Of a DNA stretch of 64,000 nt, positions 26,124-35,474 are shown one piece after another. The stretch covers positions 124,001-188,000 of the forward strand of contig NZ_JADKSO010000001.1 of NCBI RefSeq assembly GCF_015351245.1. The letters are read 5' to 3'. Every line of letters starts with the position of its first letter. Position 1 is the stretch's first letter. The translations under genes and the position numbers were made by a program. The notes below the pieces were generated by a model. The model did no database searches, was not told where the DNA came from, and saw only the letters and a list, made by a program, of their open reading frames with translations. Origin of the DNA: Rathayibacter sp. VKM Ac-2879 (GTDB taxonomy: Bacteria; Actinomycetota; Actinomycetes; Actinomycetales; Microbacteriaceae).

Positions 26124-28259
26124 TCAGAACCCGGGGATGCCCGCGACCAGCAGGTCGATGAGCTTGATGCCGACGAACGGCGCGATCACGCCGCCCAGGC
26201 CGTAGACCAGCAGGTTCCGGCTGAGGATCTGAGCGGCGGCGACGGGACGGTAGGCGACTCCCCGCAGCGCGAGCGGGATGAGCACGACGATCACGAGCGC
26301 GTTGAACACGATCGCCGAGAGGATCGCCGAGGCCGGCGAGTGCAGCTGCATGACATTGAGCACCGCGAGCCCCGGGAACACGCCCGCGAACATCGCCGGG
26401 ATGATCGCGAAGTACTTCGCCACGTCGTTCGCGATCGAGAACGTGGTCAGCGCCCCGCGCGTGATGAGCAGCTGCTTGCCGATCCGCACGATGTCGATGA
26501 GCTTCGTCGGGTCGGAGTCGAGGTCGACCATGTTGCCGGCCTCCTTCGCCGCCGAGGTGCCCGTGTTCATCGCCACGCCCACGTCCGCCTGCGCGAGCGC
26601 CGGAGCGTCGTTCGTCCCGTCGCCGGTCATCGCGACGAGCGCGCCGCCCTCCTGCTCTCGGCGGATCAGCGCCAGCTTGTCCTCGGGAGTCGCCTCGGCG
26701 AGGAAGTCGTCGACGCCCGCCTCCGCCGCGATCGCCTTCGCGGTGAGCGGGTTGTCGCCGGTGATCATGACCGTGCGGATCCCCATCGCCCGCAACTCCG
26801 CGAAGCGCCCGGCCAGGCCGTCCTTCACCACGTCCTTCAGGTGCACGACGCCCAGGAGGCGCGCCCCGGCGCGGTCCTTCACCGCGACCACCAGCGGCGT
26901 CCCTCCACTGGCCGATACCGCGCCGACGATCCCCTCGAGCCGCGCGACGACCGCCGCGGGCAACGGCCCCTCCTCCTCGACCCAGGAGCGCACGGCCGAG
27001 CCGGCGCCCTTGCGGATCGAGGAGCCGTCGGGCAGGTCGAGCCCACTCATCCGGGTCTGCGCCGTGAAGGGCACGACGACCGCAGGTGCCGGCTCGGCAG
27101 CGGGGTGCCCCTGGTGCGCGGCGAGGTCGACGATCGAGCGCCCCTCCGGTGTCGGGTCGCTGAGCGAGGAGGCGGCCGCCGCGTCCACGAGGTCGCCGTC
27201 GGCCACTCCGTCCAGCGGCACGAAGGCCACCGCCCGGCGGTTGCCGTAGGTGATGGTGCCCGTCTTGTCGAGCAACAGCGTCGTCACGTCGCCCGCCGCC
27301 TCCACCGCACGGCCCGACATCGCGAGCACATTGCGCTGCACGAGTCGGTCCATTCCGGCGATGCCGATCGCCGAGAGGAGGGCACCGATGGTCGTGGGGA
27401 TGAGGCAGACCAGCAGAGCGACCAGCACCGGCACGCTCACGGAGGCGCCGACGGAGGAGGCGATCGGGTTGAGCGTCAGCACGACGATCACGAACACGAT
27501 CGACAGGCTCGCGAGGAGGATGTCGAGCGCGATCTCGTTCGGCGTCTTCTGCCGTGACGCGCCCTCGACGAGGCCGATCATCCGGTCCACGAACGTCTCG
27601 CCCGGCTTCGAGGTGATCCGCACGACGATCCGGTCCGAAAGCACCCGGGTGCCGCCGGTGACCCCGCTGCGGTCGCCTCCGCTATCACGCACCACCGGGG
27701 CCGACTCGCCGGTGATGGCCGACTCGTCGAGCGAGGCGATGCCCCAGACGATGTCGCCGTCGCCGGGCACGAGGTCGCCCGCCTCAGCGACCACCACGTC
27801 TCCGAGACGCAGATCGGACGAGGGAACCTCGACGAGCCGCGCCGACGCGGCGGAGGGGTCGGCCGCGTCGTAGTCCGCCACGCGGCGGGCAGGAGTGCTG
27901 GTGCGGGTGGCGCGGAGGCTCTCGGCCTGCGCCTTCCCGCGCCCCTCGGCCACCGCCTCCGCGAGGTTCGCGAAGACGACGGTCAGCCAGAGCCAGCCCG
28001 CGATGGCCGCGGTGAAGCTCACCGGCACCGGCGAGCCGCCAGACGGCTCTGGGCCGCCGAGGAACGGCTCCGCGATGGCGAGCACCGTCGTCAGGGCGGC
28101 GCCGACCTCGACCAGCAGCATCACGGGATTGCGCCACAGGAGGCGCGGGTCGAGCTTGCGCAGCGCCCCGGGCAGCGCGGCTGCGAGCTGGCGCGGGCCG
28201 AGCGCCGGCTTCGGTGGGCGGGCCGTCGCCGTCGGCGCCTCGGTGAGTGTCATGGTCAT
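26124..28259 (-). CDS. kdpB: KdpB catalytic ATPase subunit
   Basis: The P-type ATPase subunit, about 711 residues. It carries the actuator TGES motif ([10 protein letters not shown]), the phosphorylated Asp in [12 protein letters not shown], the hinge motif MVTGDN (here [14 protein letters not shown]) and [17 protein letters not shown]. Membrane helices lie at both ends. The N-terminus begins [12 protein letters not shown] 28259 has GGAAGGG upstream and ATG 28253 is an alternative. It starts five bases after the kdpA stop. Confidence 0.97.
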   Translation of the reverse strand: MTMTLTEAPTATARPPKPALGPRQLAAALPGALRKLDPRLLWRNPVMLLVEVGAALTTVLAIAEPFLGGPEPSGGSPVPVSFTAAIAGWLWLTVVFANLAEAVAEGRGKAQAESLRATRTSTPARRVADYDAADPSAASARLVEVPSSDLRLGDVVVAEAGDLVPGDGDIVWGIASLDESAITGESAPVVRDSGGDRSGVTGGTRVLSDRIVVRITSKPGETFVDRMIGLVEGASRQKTPNEIALDILLASLSIVFVIVVLTLNPIASSVGASVSVPVLVALLVCLIPTTIGALLSAIGIAGMDRLVQRNVLAMSGRAVEAAGDVTTLLLDKTGTITYGNRRAVAFVPLDGVADGDLVDAAAASSLSDPTPEGRSIVDLAAHQGHPAAEPAPAVVVPFTAQTRMSGLDLPDGSSIRKGAGSAVRSWVEEEGPLPAAVVARLEGIVGAVSASGGTPLVVAVKDRAGARLLGVVHLKDVVKDGLAGRFAELRAMGIRTVMITGDNPLTAKAIAAEAGVDDFLAEATPEDKLALIRREQEGGALVAMTGDGTNDAPALAQADVGVAMNTGTSAAKEAGNMVDLDSDPTKLIDIVRIGKQLLITRGALTTFSIANDVAKYFAIIPAMFAGVFPGLAVLNVMQLHSPASAILSAIVFNALVIVVLIPLALRGVAYRPVAAAQILSRNLLVYGLGGVIAPFVGIKLIDLLVAGIPGF

Positions 28260-28264
28260 GGGAG

Positions 28265-29935
28265 TCACAGCCCTTCCGCCAGGGGACCCAGCGCGAGTAC
28301 GGGGAAGTAGGTCAGCGCGGTCACGACGACCGTCACGCCTACGAGGAGGCCGACGAACTGCGGCCGGGAGGTCGGGAGCGTGCCGGCGCTCACAGGCATC
28401 GGCGTCTGCGCCGCGAGCGAGCCGGCGAGCGCCAGCACGAGCACGATCGGCAAGAAACGGCCGAGCAGCATCGCGACTCCGAGGGAGGTGTTGAGCCACG
28501 GCGTGTTCGCAGCGAGCCCGGCGAAGGCCGATCCGTTGTTGTTCGCGGCGGAGGTGAAGGCGTAGAGCACCTCCGAGAGGCCGTGCAGTCCCGGGTTGGC
28601 GATCGACGTGCTCTCGACGTCCTCGCGCACCGCGGGGAGGGCGAAGCTCAGGGCGGTCCCGGCGAGCACGAGCGTCGGCGTCACCAGGATGTACAGGCTT
28701 GCGAGCTTGATCTCGCGAGGGCCGAGCTTCTTGCCCAGGTACTCCGGCGTGCGGCCGACGAGCAGCCCGCCGACGAACACCGCCAGGACCGCCAGCACGA
28801 GCATCCCGTACAGGCCCGAGCCGACACCGCCTGGGGCGACCTCGCCGAGCATCATGTTCAGCATCGGCATCATCCCGCCGAGTGGGGTGAAGGAGTCGTG
28901 CATCGCGTTCACCGCGCCGGTGGACGTGAGCGTGCTCGCCGTGGCGAACAGGGTCGAGCCAGCGATGCCGAAGCGCGTCTCCTTGCCCTCCATCGCCGCT
29001 CCCGCGGCCTGCACGGCCGAGCCTCCGCCGGCCGCCTCCAGCGCAGTGAGGGCCGCGAGCGAGACGACGAAGATCGTCGCCATCGCCGCGAGGATCGCGC
29101 GGCCCTGGCGGACATCGCCGACCATGCGCCCGAAGGTACGCGGCAGCGAGAACGGGATCGCCAGGATCAGCACGAGCTGCAGCAGATTCACCCACGCCGA
29201 GGGGTTCTCGAAAGGGTGCGCGGAGTTGGCGTTGAAGTAGCCTCCGCCGTTGGTGCCGAGCAGCTTGATCGCCTCCTGCGAGGCCACCATCCCGCCGGGG
29301 ATGCTCTGCGTGCCACCCGCGAGCGTCGTGGCGGTCGACGGGTCGTTCAGGTTCTGGATGACGCCGCCCGCGATCAACACGACCGCGGCCAGGAGCGAGA
29401 GGGGCAGGAGGAGGCGGAGCGTCCCGCGCACGAGGTCGACCCAGAAGTTGCCGATCGTGCCGGAGGAGCGCCGCGCGAAGCCGCGGATCAGCGCCACGGC
29501 GACCGCGAGACCCACGGCGGCCGAGACGAAGTTCTGCACCGCGAGCCCGCCCACCTGCACCGCGTAGCCGAGGGTGAGCTCGGGCGAGTACGACTGCCAG
29601 TTGGTGTTGGTGACGAAGGAGATCGCCGTCGTGAAGGCGAGGCCCTCTGGCACGGCGGGGAGGCCGAGCGAGCCCGGCAGGAACGCCTGGAGGCGCTGCA
29701 TCCCGTAGAGCAGGAGCACGCCGACCAGCGAGAAGGCGAGCACCGCCCGCACATACGCCCGCCAGCTCTGCTCGCCGTGCGGGTCGACTCCGATGAGGCG
29801 GTAGAGGCCGCGTTCGACGGCGAGGTCTCTCGAGGAGGAGTAGAGGCGCGCCATGTAGTCGCCCAGCGGACGGTAGAGCAGCGCGACCGCAAGACCGACG
29901 GTCGCGACCTGGAGGACGGCGAGGAGGGCGTCCAT
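28265..29935 (-). CDS. kdpA: KdpA potassium-binding channel subunit
   Basis: The channel-like subunit that selects potassium, 556 residues, like the E. coli protein. Selectivity-filter-type loops are visible: [42 protein letters not shown] and [13 protein letters not shown]. There are about ten membrane helices. ATG 29935 shares one base with the kdpF stop (TGATG), so translation is coupled. Confidence 0.97.
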   Translation of the reverse strand: MDALLAVLQVATVGLAVALLYRPLGDYMARLYSSSRDLAVERGLYRLIGVDPHGEQSWRAYVRAVLAFSLVGVLLLYGMQRLQAFLPGSLGLPAVPEGLAFTTAISFVTNTNWQSYSPELTLGYAVQVGGLAVQNFVSAAVGLAVAVALIRGFARRSSGTIGNFWVDLVRGTLRLLLPLSLLAAVVLIAGGVIQNLNDPSTATTLAGGTQSIPGGMVASQEAIKLLGTNGGGYFNANSAHPFENPSAWVNLLQLVLILAIPFSLPRTFGRMVGDVRQGRAILAAMATIFVVSLAALTALEAAGGGSAVQAAGAAMEGKETRFGIAGSTLFATASTLTSTGAVNAMHDSFTPLGGMMPMLNMMLGEVAPGGVGSGLYGMLVLAVLAVFVGGLLVGRTPEYLGKKLGPREIKLASLYILVTPTLVLAGTALSFALPAVREDVESTSIANPGLHGLSEVLYAFTSAANNNGSAFAGLAANTPWLNTSLGVAMLLGRFLPIVLVLALAGSLAAQTPMPVSAGTLPTSRPQFVGLLVGVTVVVTALTYFPVLALGPLAEGL

Positions 29936-30024
29936 CAGAAGCGCTCCGGCCGGATCAGCGCGACGACGAGGTAGACGACCGCGGCGACCGCGAGCGCAGC
30001 CGCGAGGGCGTCGAGGACGATCAT
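29935..30024 (-). CDS. kdpF: KdpF small stabilising subunit, 29 residues
   Basis: A single-helix peptide, [20 protein letters not shown] followed by VALIRPERF, with the ALIRPE(R/K)F ending typical of KdpF. It stabilises the KdpFABC complex in the membrane. Its ATG overlaps the stop of a 46-residue membrane ORF upstream (ATGA), and its stop overlaps the kdpA start. Confidence 0.93.
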   Translation of the reverse strand: MIVLDALAAALAVAAVVYLVVALIRPERF

Positions 30025-30161
30025 CGGCCGGCCTCCTTGCTGCGGGGATCGGCGGCGGGCGGGCCGCCGAGCCGTTCCACTCCCTTGGCCGCGAGGCCGA
30101 GGAGCAGGAACAGGGCGAGCACGCCGAGGAGGTAGGCGAGGTCGAGCACGGGAGACTCCAT
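30021..30161 (-). CDS. 46-residue membrane protein heading the kdp operon
   Basis: ATG 30161 opens a 46-codon frame with one hydrophobic helix ([20 protein letters not shown]) and a polar tail ([20 protein letters not shown]). Its TGA overlaps the kdpF ATG by four bases, so it is the first cistron of the operon. It resembles the small ORFs that sit before kdpF in some actinobacteria. It is easily missed by gene callers. A role as a second small Kdp subunit is inferred only from position and topology. Confidence 0.7.
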   Translation of the reverse strand: MESPVLDLAYLLGVLALFLLLGLAAKGVERLGGPPAADPRSKEAGR

Positions 30162-30249
30162 CCGGAAACTGACGACGCCCGAGCCGGGCGCCTGCCGAGA
30201 AGCGGCACGAGACCCGATGCAACACCCGCCGGAGTCCTGGGACGACGGC

Positions 30250-30294
30250 CCTCACACTTCTCCTACGCCCCCCGCCCGAGTCCTCACGCTTCTC
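30250..30294 (-). promoter_or_regulatory. Direct repeats upstream of kdp, candidate KdpE sites
   Basis: CCTCACACTTCTC (30250-30262) and CCTCACGCTTCTC (30282-30294) are a 12-of-13 direct repeat with a 32-base period, about three helical turns, ending 89 bases upstream of the first kdp cistron. OmpR-family regulators bind such tandem sites. A 5-base-pair hairpin at 30176-30190 lies just before the first cistron. The region also serves the divergent gene at 30464. Confidence 0.4.
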
Positions 30295-30463
30295 TCACGG
30301 CCGCTCCGACGCGGCGCCGCGGAGGGGCCGGCGCGGCGGGTCCGGGTGGGGCTCGCGGTCGAGGCTGGAACTCGTCGGCGCCGTGGAGCTACCCTGGCGT
30401 CGCGCCCTCGCCGCCCGTGCCTGAGCTGCACACGCCACGCCTCGCATCGACGAAAGGACGACC

Positions 30464-30874
30464 ATGGCCGACTGGAACGACACGATCATCGAGGAGTTCC
30501 GCGCGAACGGCGGAACGGTGACGACGGCCGGCTTCGGGCGGAATCTCGTCCTCGTCCACCACTTCGGGGCCCGTTCGGGCGAGGAGCGCGTCACGCCTCT
30601 GATGGCGTTGCGCCCCTCCGACGACGTCTGGCTGATCGCCGCCTCGGCTGCCGGCGCTCCGAAGCACCCGGCCTGGTTCCACAACCTCGTCGCGCGTCCC
30701 GAGATCAGCATCGAGACGCCGGATGACGGCACCGTCGACGTGCGCGCCCGGGTCCTGACCGGCGACGAGCGCGACGCCGGATGGGCGCGCTTCACCGAAG
30801 CCTCCGACGGCTTCCGCGAGTACGAGAAGCGCACGACCCGCGTCATCCCCGTCGTCGAGCTCCGCCCCCGCTGA
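30464..30874 (+). CDS. Nitroreductase-family deazaflavin (F420)-dependent oxidoreductase
   Basis: A 136-residue split-beta-barrel protein of the DDN type, which uses reduced F420 to reduce quinones or nitro compounds. Family signatures are VLVHHFGARSGEERVTPLM, WLIAASAAGAPKHPAWFHNL and EISIETPDDGT. ATG 30464 follows GAAAGGACG. It is divergent from the kdp operon and followed 16 bases later by a strong inverted repeat. The substrate is unknown. Confidence 0.9.
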   Translation: MADWNDTIIEEFRANGGTVTTAGFGRNLVLVHHFGARSGEERVTPLMALRPSDDVWLIAASAAGAPKHPAWFHNLVARPEISIETPDDGTVDVRARVLTGDERDAGWARFTEASDGFREYEKRTTRVIPVVELRPR

Positions 30875-30890
30875 CCGCCCGCCCCGCCAA

Positions 30891-30961
30891 CCCCCCGCGA
30901 GATGCCACTTATGCACGCGACACGCCGAGGGAGGCGCGCATAAGTGGCATCTCGCGGGGGG
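30891..30961. repeat. Perfect 24-base inverted repeat with 23-base loop
   Basis: Arms at 30891-30914 and 30938-30961 are exact reverse complements: each contains GATGCCACTTATGC or its complement, plus a C/G run. RNA from either strand would fold a very stable stem. It lies between the deazaflavin oxidoreductase and the convergent tRNA-Leu, so it could end both transcripts. Its perfection and A/T-containing core also fit a dispersed palindromic (REP/MITE-like) element. I see no second copy in this window. Confidence 0.85.
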
Positions 30962-30978
30962 CACAGCACCAACGACGA

Positions 30979-31007
30979 AGCCCCCGACCGGGATCCGATC
31001 GGGGGCT
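30979..31007 (-). terminator. Hairpin downstream of tRNA-Leu
   Basis: A 9-base-pair stem (AGCCCCCGA / TCGGGGGCT) starts three bases after the encoded CCA end of tRNA-Leu. It is a likely terminator for the tRNA transcript. Confidence 0.6.
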
Positions 31008-31010
31008 GCC

Positions 31011-31097
31011 TGGTGCGCGAGGGGGGAGTTGAACCCCCACGCCCTTTCGGGCACACGGACCTGAACCGTGCGCGTCTGCCTATTCCGCCACTCGCGC
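31011..31097 (-). tRNA. tRNA-Leu (anticodon CAG)
   Basis: The reverse strand folds into a class II tRNA. The acceptor stem GCGCGAG pairs with CTCGCGC, the discriminator is A, and the CCA is encoded. The anticodon loop TTCAGGT reads CAG for Leu, there is a long variable arm (TGCCCGAAAGGGCG), and the T arm contains GTTCAACTC. The length of 87 bases with CCA fits tRNA-Leu. Confidence 0.96.
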
Positions 31098-31488
31098 TCA
31101 CCAACGGCACCACAGCACCGAGGAGAAAGCCTAGCACCCCGGGCCGCAGCGCAGAAACCGCCCCTCACCGGCTCACGCTGCGACAGGCCGGCGCGCGCCG
31201 CGACACCGCAGGCCGTCGAACGCGGCGACGGACGCACGCCCCGATCCGACGTGCCGCCGAGCCCCGCCCGACACGGCAAGAGCCGCCGGAAGCCGCGAAA
31301 GCCGCCCGGAGGACGACGCATCCAGACCATCCCAGTAACATGCCCGTAGCCGTGCGCGGCGCAGAGACAGGAAGCGGCGACGGACGCGCAGACACCACGA
31401 TCCGTGCTCGACCGCCGAGAGGGCCCCGACTCCACCGCCGGACGGGCCTCCACCGCCGAAAGAGGGCAGAACGGAAGATCGGAAGACT
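31098..31488. other. Promoter region of the fhaA-pknB operon
   Basis: About 390 bases between the tRNA-Leu 5' end and the fhaA start hold no convincing gene. They should contain promoters for the leftward tRNA and for the rightward seven-gene kinase and cell-wall operon. No clear operator symmetry is seen. Confidence 0.5.
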
Positions 31489-32229
31489 GTGGGCATACTG
31501 GACAACTTCGAGAGGGGACTCGAGCGCGTCGTCAACGGCGCGTTCGCGCGGACCTTCAAGTCGGGGCTGCAGCCGGTCGAGCTCGCGTCCGCCCTCAAGC
31601 GCGAACTCGACACCACGGCCGCCGTCGTGTCGCGCGAGCGCATCCTCGTGCCCAATCATCTCGTCCTGCGGATGTCCGCCTCCGACCTCGATCGCATGGA
31701 GCGTCTCGGCACCACCCTGATCGACGAGCTGACCACCGTCGCGACCGAGCACGCCACCAAGCAGGGCTTCCGCTTCCCCGGACCGGTCGAGATCACCCTC
31801 GCCCTCGACGAGTCGCTCGGCGACGGGATGGTCGAGGTCGACTCCCGCAGCGTGAAGGGCACGGTCGTCTCCACCCCCGTCCTCGACATCGACGGCAAGC
31901 GCTACCCCCTCACCGCGTCGCGAACCGTCATCGGCCGCGGGAGCGACGCAGACATCACGGTCGACGACTCCGGTACCTCTCGCAAGCACGTCGAGATCCT
32001 CTGGGACGGCACGCGTGCCCAGGTGCGCGACCTCGGGTCGACCAACGGTTCGAAGCTCGACGGCAAGCGCGTGACGCAGGCGCCGCTCGCGCCGGAGCAG
32101 ACCATCACCATCGGTCGCACGTCGATCGTGTATCGCGTCGTCCAGGGCGCAGCCCCGGCGCGAAACGACCGCCCGTCCGGCAGAGCCGCCGGGCGCTCCT
32201 CCGAGGGATTCTGGGACGACCGGCTATGA
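31489..32229 (+). CDS. fhaA: FhaA, DUF3662 and FHA-domain protein
   Basis: A phosphothreonine-binding scaffold that in mycobacteria interacts with the MurJ flippase system and kinase PknB. It has an N-terminal DUF3662 domain (MGILDNFERGLERVVNGAFA to about residue 115) and a C-terminal FHA domain (about 145-220) with IGRGSDADITVDD, SRKHVEI and LGSTNGSKL, which carry the phosphate-binding Arg and Ser. Total length is 246 residues; mycobacterial FhaA has a longer linker. GTG 31489 starts the operon, and its stop overlaps fhaB by four bases. Confidence 0.95.
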   Translation: MGILDNFERGLERVVNGAFARTFKSGLQPVELASALKRELDTTAAVVSRERILVPNHLVLRMSASDLDRMERLGTTLIDELTTVATEHATKQGFRFPGPVEITLALDESLGDGMVEVDSRSVKGTVVSTPVLDIDGKRYPLTASRTVIGRGSDADITVDDSGTSRKHVEILWDGTRAQVRDLGSTNGSKLDGKRVTQAPLAPEQTITIGRTSIVYRVVQGAAPARNDRPSGRAAGRSSEGFWDDRL

Positions 32230-32795
32230 GCGAGCTCACTCTCTTCCTCCTGCGCATCGCGTTCCTCGCGCTGCTGTGGTTCTTCGTGTTCGGCATCGTC
32301 TACGCGCTCCGCACCGATCTGTTCGGCCAGCGGGTGCGCAAGCTGCCCTCGGGTGCGCAGGCCGCCCCCGAGGCACCGTTCGTCACGGCGGCCCAACCCG
32401 TCGTTGCGCCGCCGCAGGCCCCCGCGCCCGCCGTAGCCCCCTCTGCCCGCAAGGCGAGGGAGGCACGGGAGGAGCACGCCGGCGCCGGGGCGACCGTCCA
32501 CACCGCGCAGCGCCTCGTCATCACCTCGGGGCCCAAGCGCGGGACCGAGCTCGAGCTCTCGGGCGAGCCCCTGACGATCGGCCGCTCTTCGGAGTCGACT
32601 CTCGTCATCCGCGACGACTACACCTCCACCCATCACGCGCGTCTGCTGCTCTGGAACGACGAGTGGATGGTCCAGGACCTCGACTCCACGAACGGCACGT
32701 TCCTCGACGGCAGGCGCGTCGGGGCACCGACCAAGGTCCCGCTCGACACCCCGGTCAAGGTCGGCACGACCACGTTCGAACTGCGGCGGTCGTAG
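32226..32795 (+). CDS. fhaB: FhaB/FipA, membrane-anchored FHA protein
   Basis: A 189-residue protein with one N-terminal membrane helix (LTLFLLRIAFLALLWFFVFG), a Pro/Ala linker (about 45-85) and a C-terminal FHA domain (LTIGRSSESTLVI, STHHARLLL, LDSTNGTFLDG). In mycobacteria FhaB/FipA is a PknA/PknB substrate that links kinases to the divisome. It is coupled to fhaA by an ATGA overlap and followed three bases later by pstP. Confidence 0.95.
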   Translation: MSELTLFLLRIAFLALLWFFVFGIVYALRTDLFGQRVRKLPSGAQAAPEAPFVTAAQPVVAPPQAPAPAVAPSARKAREAREEHAGAGATVHTAQRLVITSGPKRGTELELSGEPLTIGRSSESTLVIRDDYTSTHHARLLLWNDEWMVQDLDSTNGTFLDGRRVGAPTKVPLDTPVKVGTTTFELRRS

Positions 32796-32798
32796 CGC

Positions 32799-34088
32799 GT
32801 GGCCCCCACCCGGGAGAGCGCCCCCGGCACCGGCGCTGCGCGTGAGAGCGCCGCCGTCTCGCACGTCGGCCGCATCCGCTCCAACAACCAGGACTCCGGC
32901 TACGCGGGCCGGCAGCTGTTCGTGGTCGCCGACGGCATGGGCGGCCACGCGGGCGGTGACGTCGCCTCCTCCATCGCCATCAAGCGGATCGCCGAGGCCG
33001 ACCGGGATTACGCGTCCACGTACGAGGCCGAGGAGGAGCTCAAGCGCACGCTCCTCGAGGCGAACGCCCTGCTCGCCGAGGCGGTCGTCGACCACCCCGA
33101 GTTGACGGGCATGGGTACCACCGTGAGCGCCATCGCGCGGGTCGGCCAGTCGGTGGCGATCGCACACATCGGCGATTCCCGGATCTACGTGCTCCGCGAT
33201 GGCAAGCTCGAGCAGGTCACCACCGACCACACCTTCGTGCAGCGCCTCGTCGAGTCGGGCCGCATCACCGAGGAGGAGGCGATGACGCACCCGCGCCGTT
33301 CCGTCCTCATGCGGGTGCTCGGCGACGTGCACGCGAATCCCGAGATCGACACGTTGACGCTCGAGACGGAGCCGAACGACCGCTGGCTGATCTGCTCAGA
33401 CGGGCTGTCCGGGGTGGTCCCGCACGACGAGATCCTCCGTGAGCTCAGCCGCGACGAGTCTGCTCAGCAGGTGGCCGATCGGCTGATCCGCGACAGCCTC
33501 GCGCACGGAGCGCCCGACAACGTCACCGTCGTCATCCTCGACGTGCCCGGCGAGGGCGACACCGCACAGATACTGGCTCCCGTGGCGGAGCCGGTGATCG
33601 TCGGGTCCGCGGCAGCCGACTCCACGATGGGCGACGACCCGCAGAGCCGCACGCGCATTCCCGGGCTGCGGCTGCATTCGCGCGCGCCCGCCGCGCAGGG
33701 GCCCACCCACTTCGAGCCCGCCTCGGAGGACTACCTCGACGAGCTGATCGAGGAGGACCGTCGCCGCCACCTGCGCCGGCGGATCACCTGGCTGGTGGGC
33801 CTCTCGCTCGTGCTCATCGTCGGATTCCTCGGGGTGCTGTTCGCGTACGACTGGACCCAGTCCCGCTATTACGTCGGCACCGACGGCAAGACGGTCATCA
33901 TCTACCAGGGCATCCAGCAGTCGGTCGGCCCCCTCTCGCTCTCGGAGGTGAAGGAGAACACGGGCATCCCCATCGACTCCCTCCGCGAGTATGACGTCGA
34001 GCAGCTCGAGCAGACGATCAACGCCGACTCCTATCCCGCCGCCGTCGACATTGTCGAGCGCCTCACCGACGCACAGGGAGCACCGTGA
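32799..34088 (+). CDS. pstP: PstP PP2C-type Ser/Thr phosphatase
   Basis: A membrane phosphatase that reverses the action of PknA/PknB. The PP2C metal-binding motifs are VADGMGGHAGGD, HIGDSRIYVLRDG, SDGLSGVV and PDNVTVVILD, all intact. A juxtamembrane region precedes one membrane helix (ITWLVGLSLVLIVGFLGVL, about residue 330), and an extracellular tail of about 75 residues follows. It is 429 residues long, starting at GTG 32799. Its stop overlaps rodA (GTGA). Confidence 0.96.
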   Translation: MAPTRESAPGTGAARESAAVSHVGRIRSNNQDSGYAGRQLFVVADGMGGHAGGDVASSIAIKRIAEADRDYASTYEAEEELKRTLLEANALLAEAVVDHPELTGMGTTVSAIARVGQSVAIAHIGDSRIYVLRDGKLEQVTTDHTFVQRLVESGRITEEEAMTHPRRSVLMRVLGDVHANPEIDTLTLETEPNDRWLICSDGLSGVVPHDEILRELSRDESAQQVADRLIRDSLAHGAPDNVTVVILDVPGEGDTAQILAPVAEPVIVGSAAADSTMGDDPQSRTRIPGLRLHSRAPAAQGPTHFEPASEDYLDELIEEDRRRHLRRRITWLVGLSLVLIVGFLGVLFAYDWTQSRYYVGTDGKTVIIYQGIQQSVGPLSLSEVKENTGIPIDSLREYDVEQLEQTINADSYPAAVDIVERLTDAQGAP

Positions 34089-35467
34089 CCGACACCGCAC
34101 GCACCTCCACCCGTCCGGCCGCCGAACGTCCCCGCTTCTTCCGGCAGAAGCTCCGCAACCTCGAGCTCCTGCTGCTGATCGGCGCGTGCCTCATCGACGC
34201 CTCGGCGATCGTGCTGGTGCAGCTGGGCGCGCTCGGCGCCGTCGACACGACCCTCGTCTCCCTGGGCGCCGGCCTGTCGGGGCTCGTGCTCGCCGTCCAC
34301 GTGGTGTTGCGTTTCGTCGCGGCCGAAGCCGACCCCTTCCTCCTCCCGATCGCCACGGTCCTCAACGGGCTCGGCGTGGCCGAGATCTACCGCATCGACA
34401 TCGCCGACGGCGCGACCGGCTGGGACTCGGTCGCCGTTCGGCAGATCTTCTGGAGCGGTCTCGCCGTCGTGGCGGCGATCGTCGTGCTGCTCGTGATCCG
34501 CAACCACCGGGTGCTGTTCCGATACACCTACGTCGCCGGCTTCGCGGCCATCGTCCTCCTTCTCCTTCCCCTGCTGCCCTTCATCGGGAGAGAGGTCAGC
34601 GGCGCGCGAGTCTGGATCGGCATCGGCGATGTCGCCAGCTTCCAACCGGGCGAGATCGCCAAGATCGCCCTCGCGGTGTTCTTCGCCGGCTATCTGGTGC
34701 GCAACCGCGACTCCCTCTCGATGGTCGGGCGCACCGTGCTCGGGATGCGCTTCCCGCGGCTGCGCGATCTCGGCCCGATCCTCGTGGTCTGGCTCGTCAC
34801 GATGGGTGTCATCGTGTTCCAGCGCGATCTGGGCACCGCACTGCTCTACTTCGGCCTGTTCCTCGTGATGCTCTACGTCGCGACCGGGCGCACCGGCTGG
34901 GTGCTCATCGGCGTCGGTCTCTTCCTCGGCGGTGCGCTCGTCGCCAGTCAGACCCTCGACTACGTCGGCAACCGTTTCGCGAACTGGCTCGATGCGTTCA
35001 GTTCCGCCCGCTTCACCGCCGACCCCGGAGGCAGCTATCAGCTCGTGCAGGGCATCTTCGGCCTCGCGCACGGCGGCCTGTTGGGCACGGGGTTCGGCCA
35101 GGGGATGCCGGACGTCACGCCGGTCCCGCAGTCCGACTACATCATCGCCAGCCTGGGCGAGGAGCTCGGGCTTGCGGGGCTGTTCGCGATCTTCGGGCTC
35201 TACCTCCTGCTCGTGTCGCGCGGCTTCCGCATCGGCTTCGCGGGGCAGGACGACTTCGGGCGTCTGCTGGGCGTCGGTCTCTCGTTCGTCATCGCTCTGC
35301 AGTGCTTCATCGTCATCGGAGGCGTCACTCGCGTGATCCCGCTCACGGGCCTCACGACGCCGTTCCTCGCCGCCGGTGGCTCCTCTCTCGTGGCCAACTG
35401 GATGATCGTGGCGGTGCTCCTGCGCCTGTCCGACACAGTCCGCAATCAGCCTCGTCTGGTGGTGTGA
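34085..35467 (+). CDS. rodA: RodA/FtsW-family SEDS peptidoglycan glycosyltransferase
   Basis: A polytopic SEDS protein that polymerises lipid II, working with the PbpA transpeptidase next to it. It has about twelve membrane helices. Family motifs are REVSGARVWIGIGDVASFQP, the LVFQRDLGTALLYF-like MGVIVFQRDLGTAL with the catalytic Asp, and the C-terminal PLTGLTTPFLAAGGSSLVA. At 460 residues it fits the actinobacterial family. GTG 34085 is coupled to pstP. Confidence 0.95.
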   Translation: MTDTARTSTRPAAERPRFFRQKLRNLELLLLIGACLIDASAIVLVQLGALGAVDTTLVSLGAGLSGLVLAVHVVLRFVAAEADPFLLPIATVLNGLGVAEIYRIDIADGATGWDSVAVRQIFWSGLAVVAAIVVLLVIRNHRVLFRYTYVAGFAAIVLLLLPLLPFIGREVSGARVWIGIGDVASFQPGEIAKIALAVFFAGYLVRNRDSLSMVGRTVLGMRFPRLRDLGPILVVWLVTMGVIVFQRDLGTALLYFGLFLVMLYVATGRTGWVLIGVGLFLGGALVASQTLDYVGNRFANWLDAFSSARFTADPGGSYQLVQGIFGLAHGGLLGTGFGQGMPDVTPVPQSDYIIASLGEELGLAGLFAIFGLYLLLVSRGFRIGFAGQDDFGRLLGVGLSFVIALQCFIVIGGVTRVIPLTGLTTPFLAAGGSSLVANWMIVAVLLRLSDTVRNQPRLVV

Positions 35468-35474
35468 TCCGTCG

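Noticed and set aside
30162-30463. c-di-AMP riboswitch in the kdp leader
   Set aside because: Only a short 5-base-pair hairpin is visible before the first cistron; the conserved riboswitch core is not recognisable.
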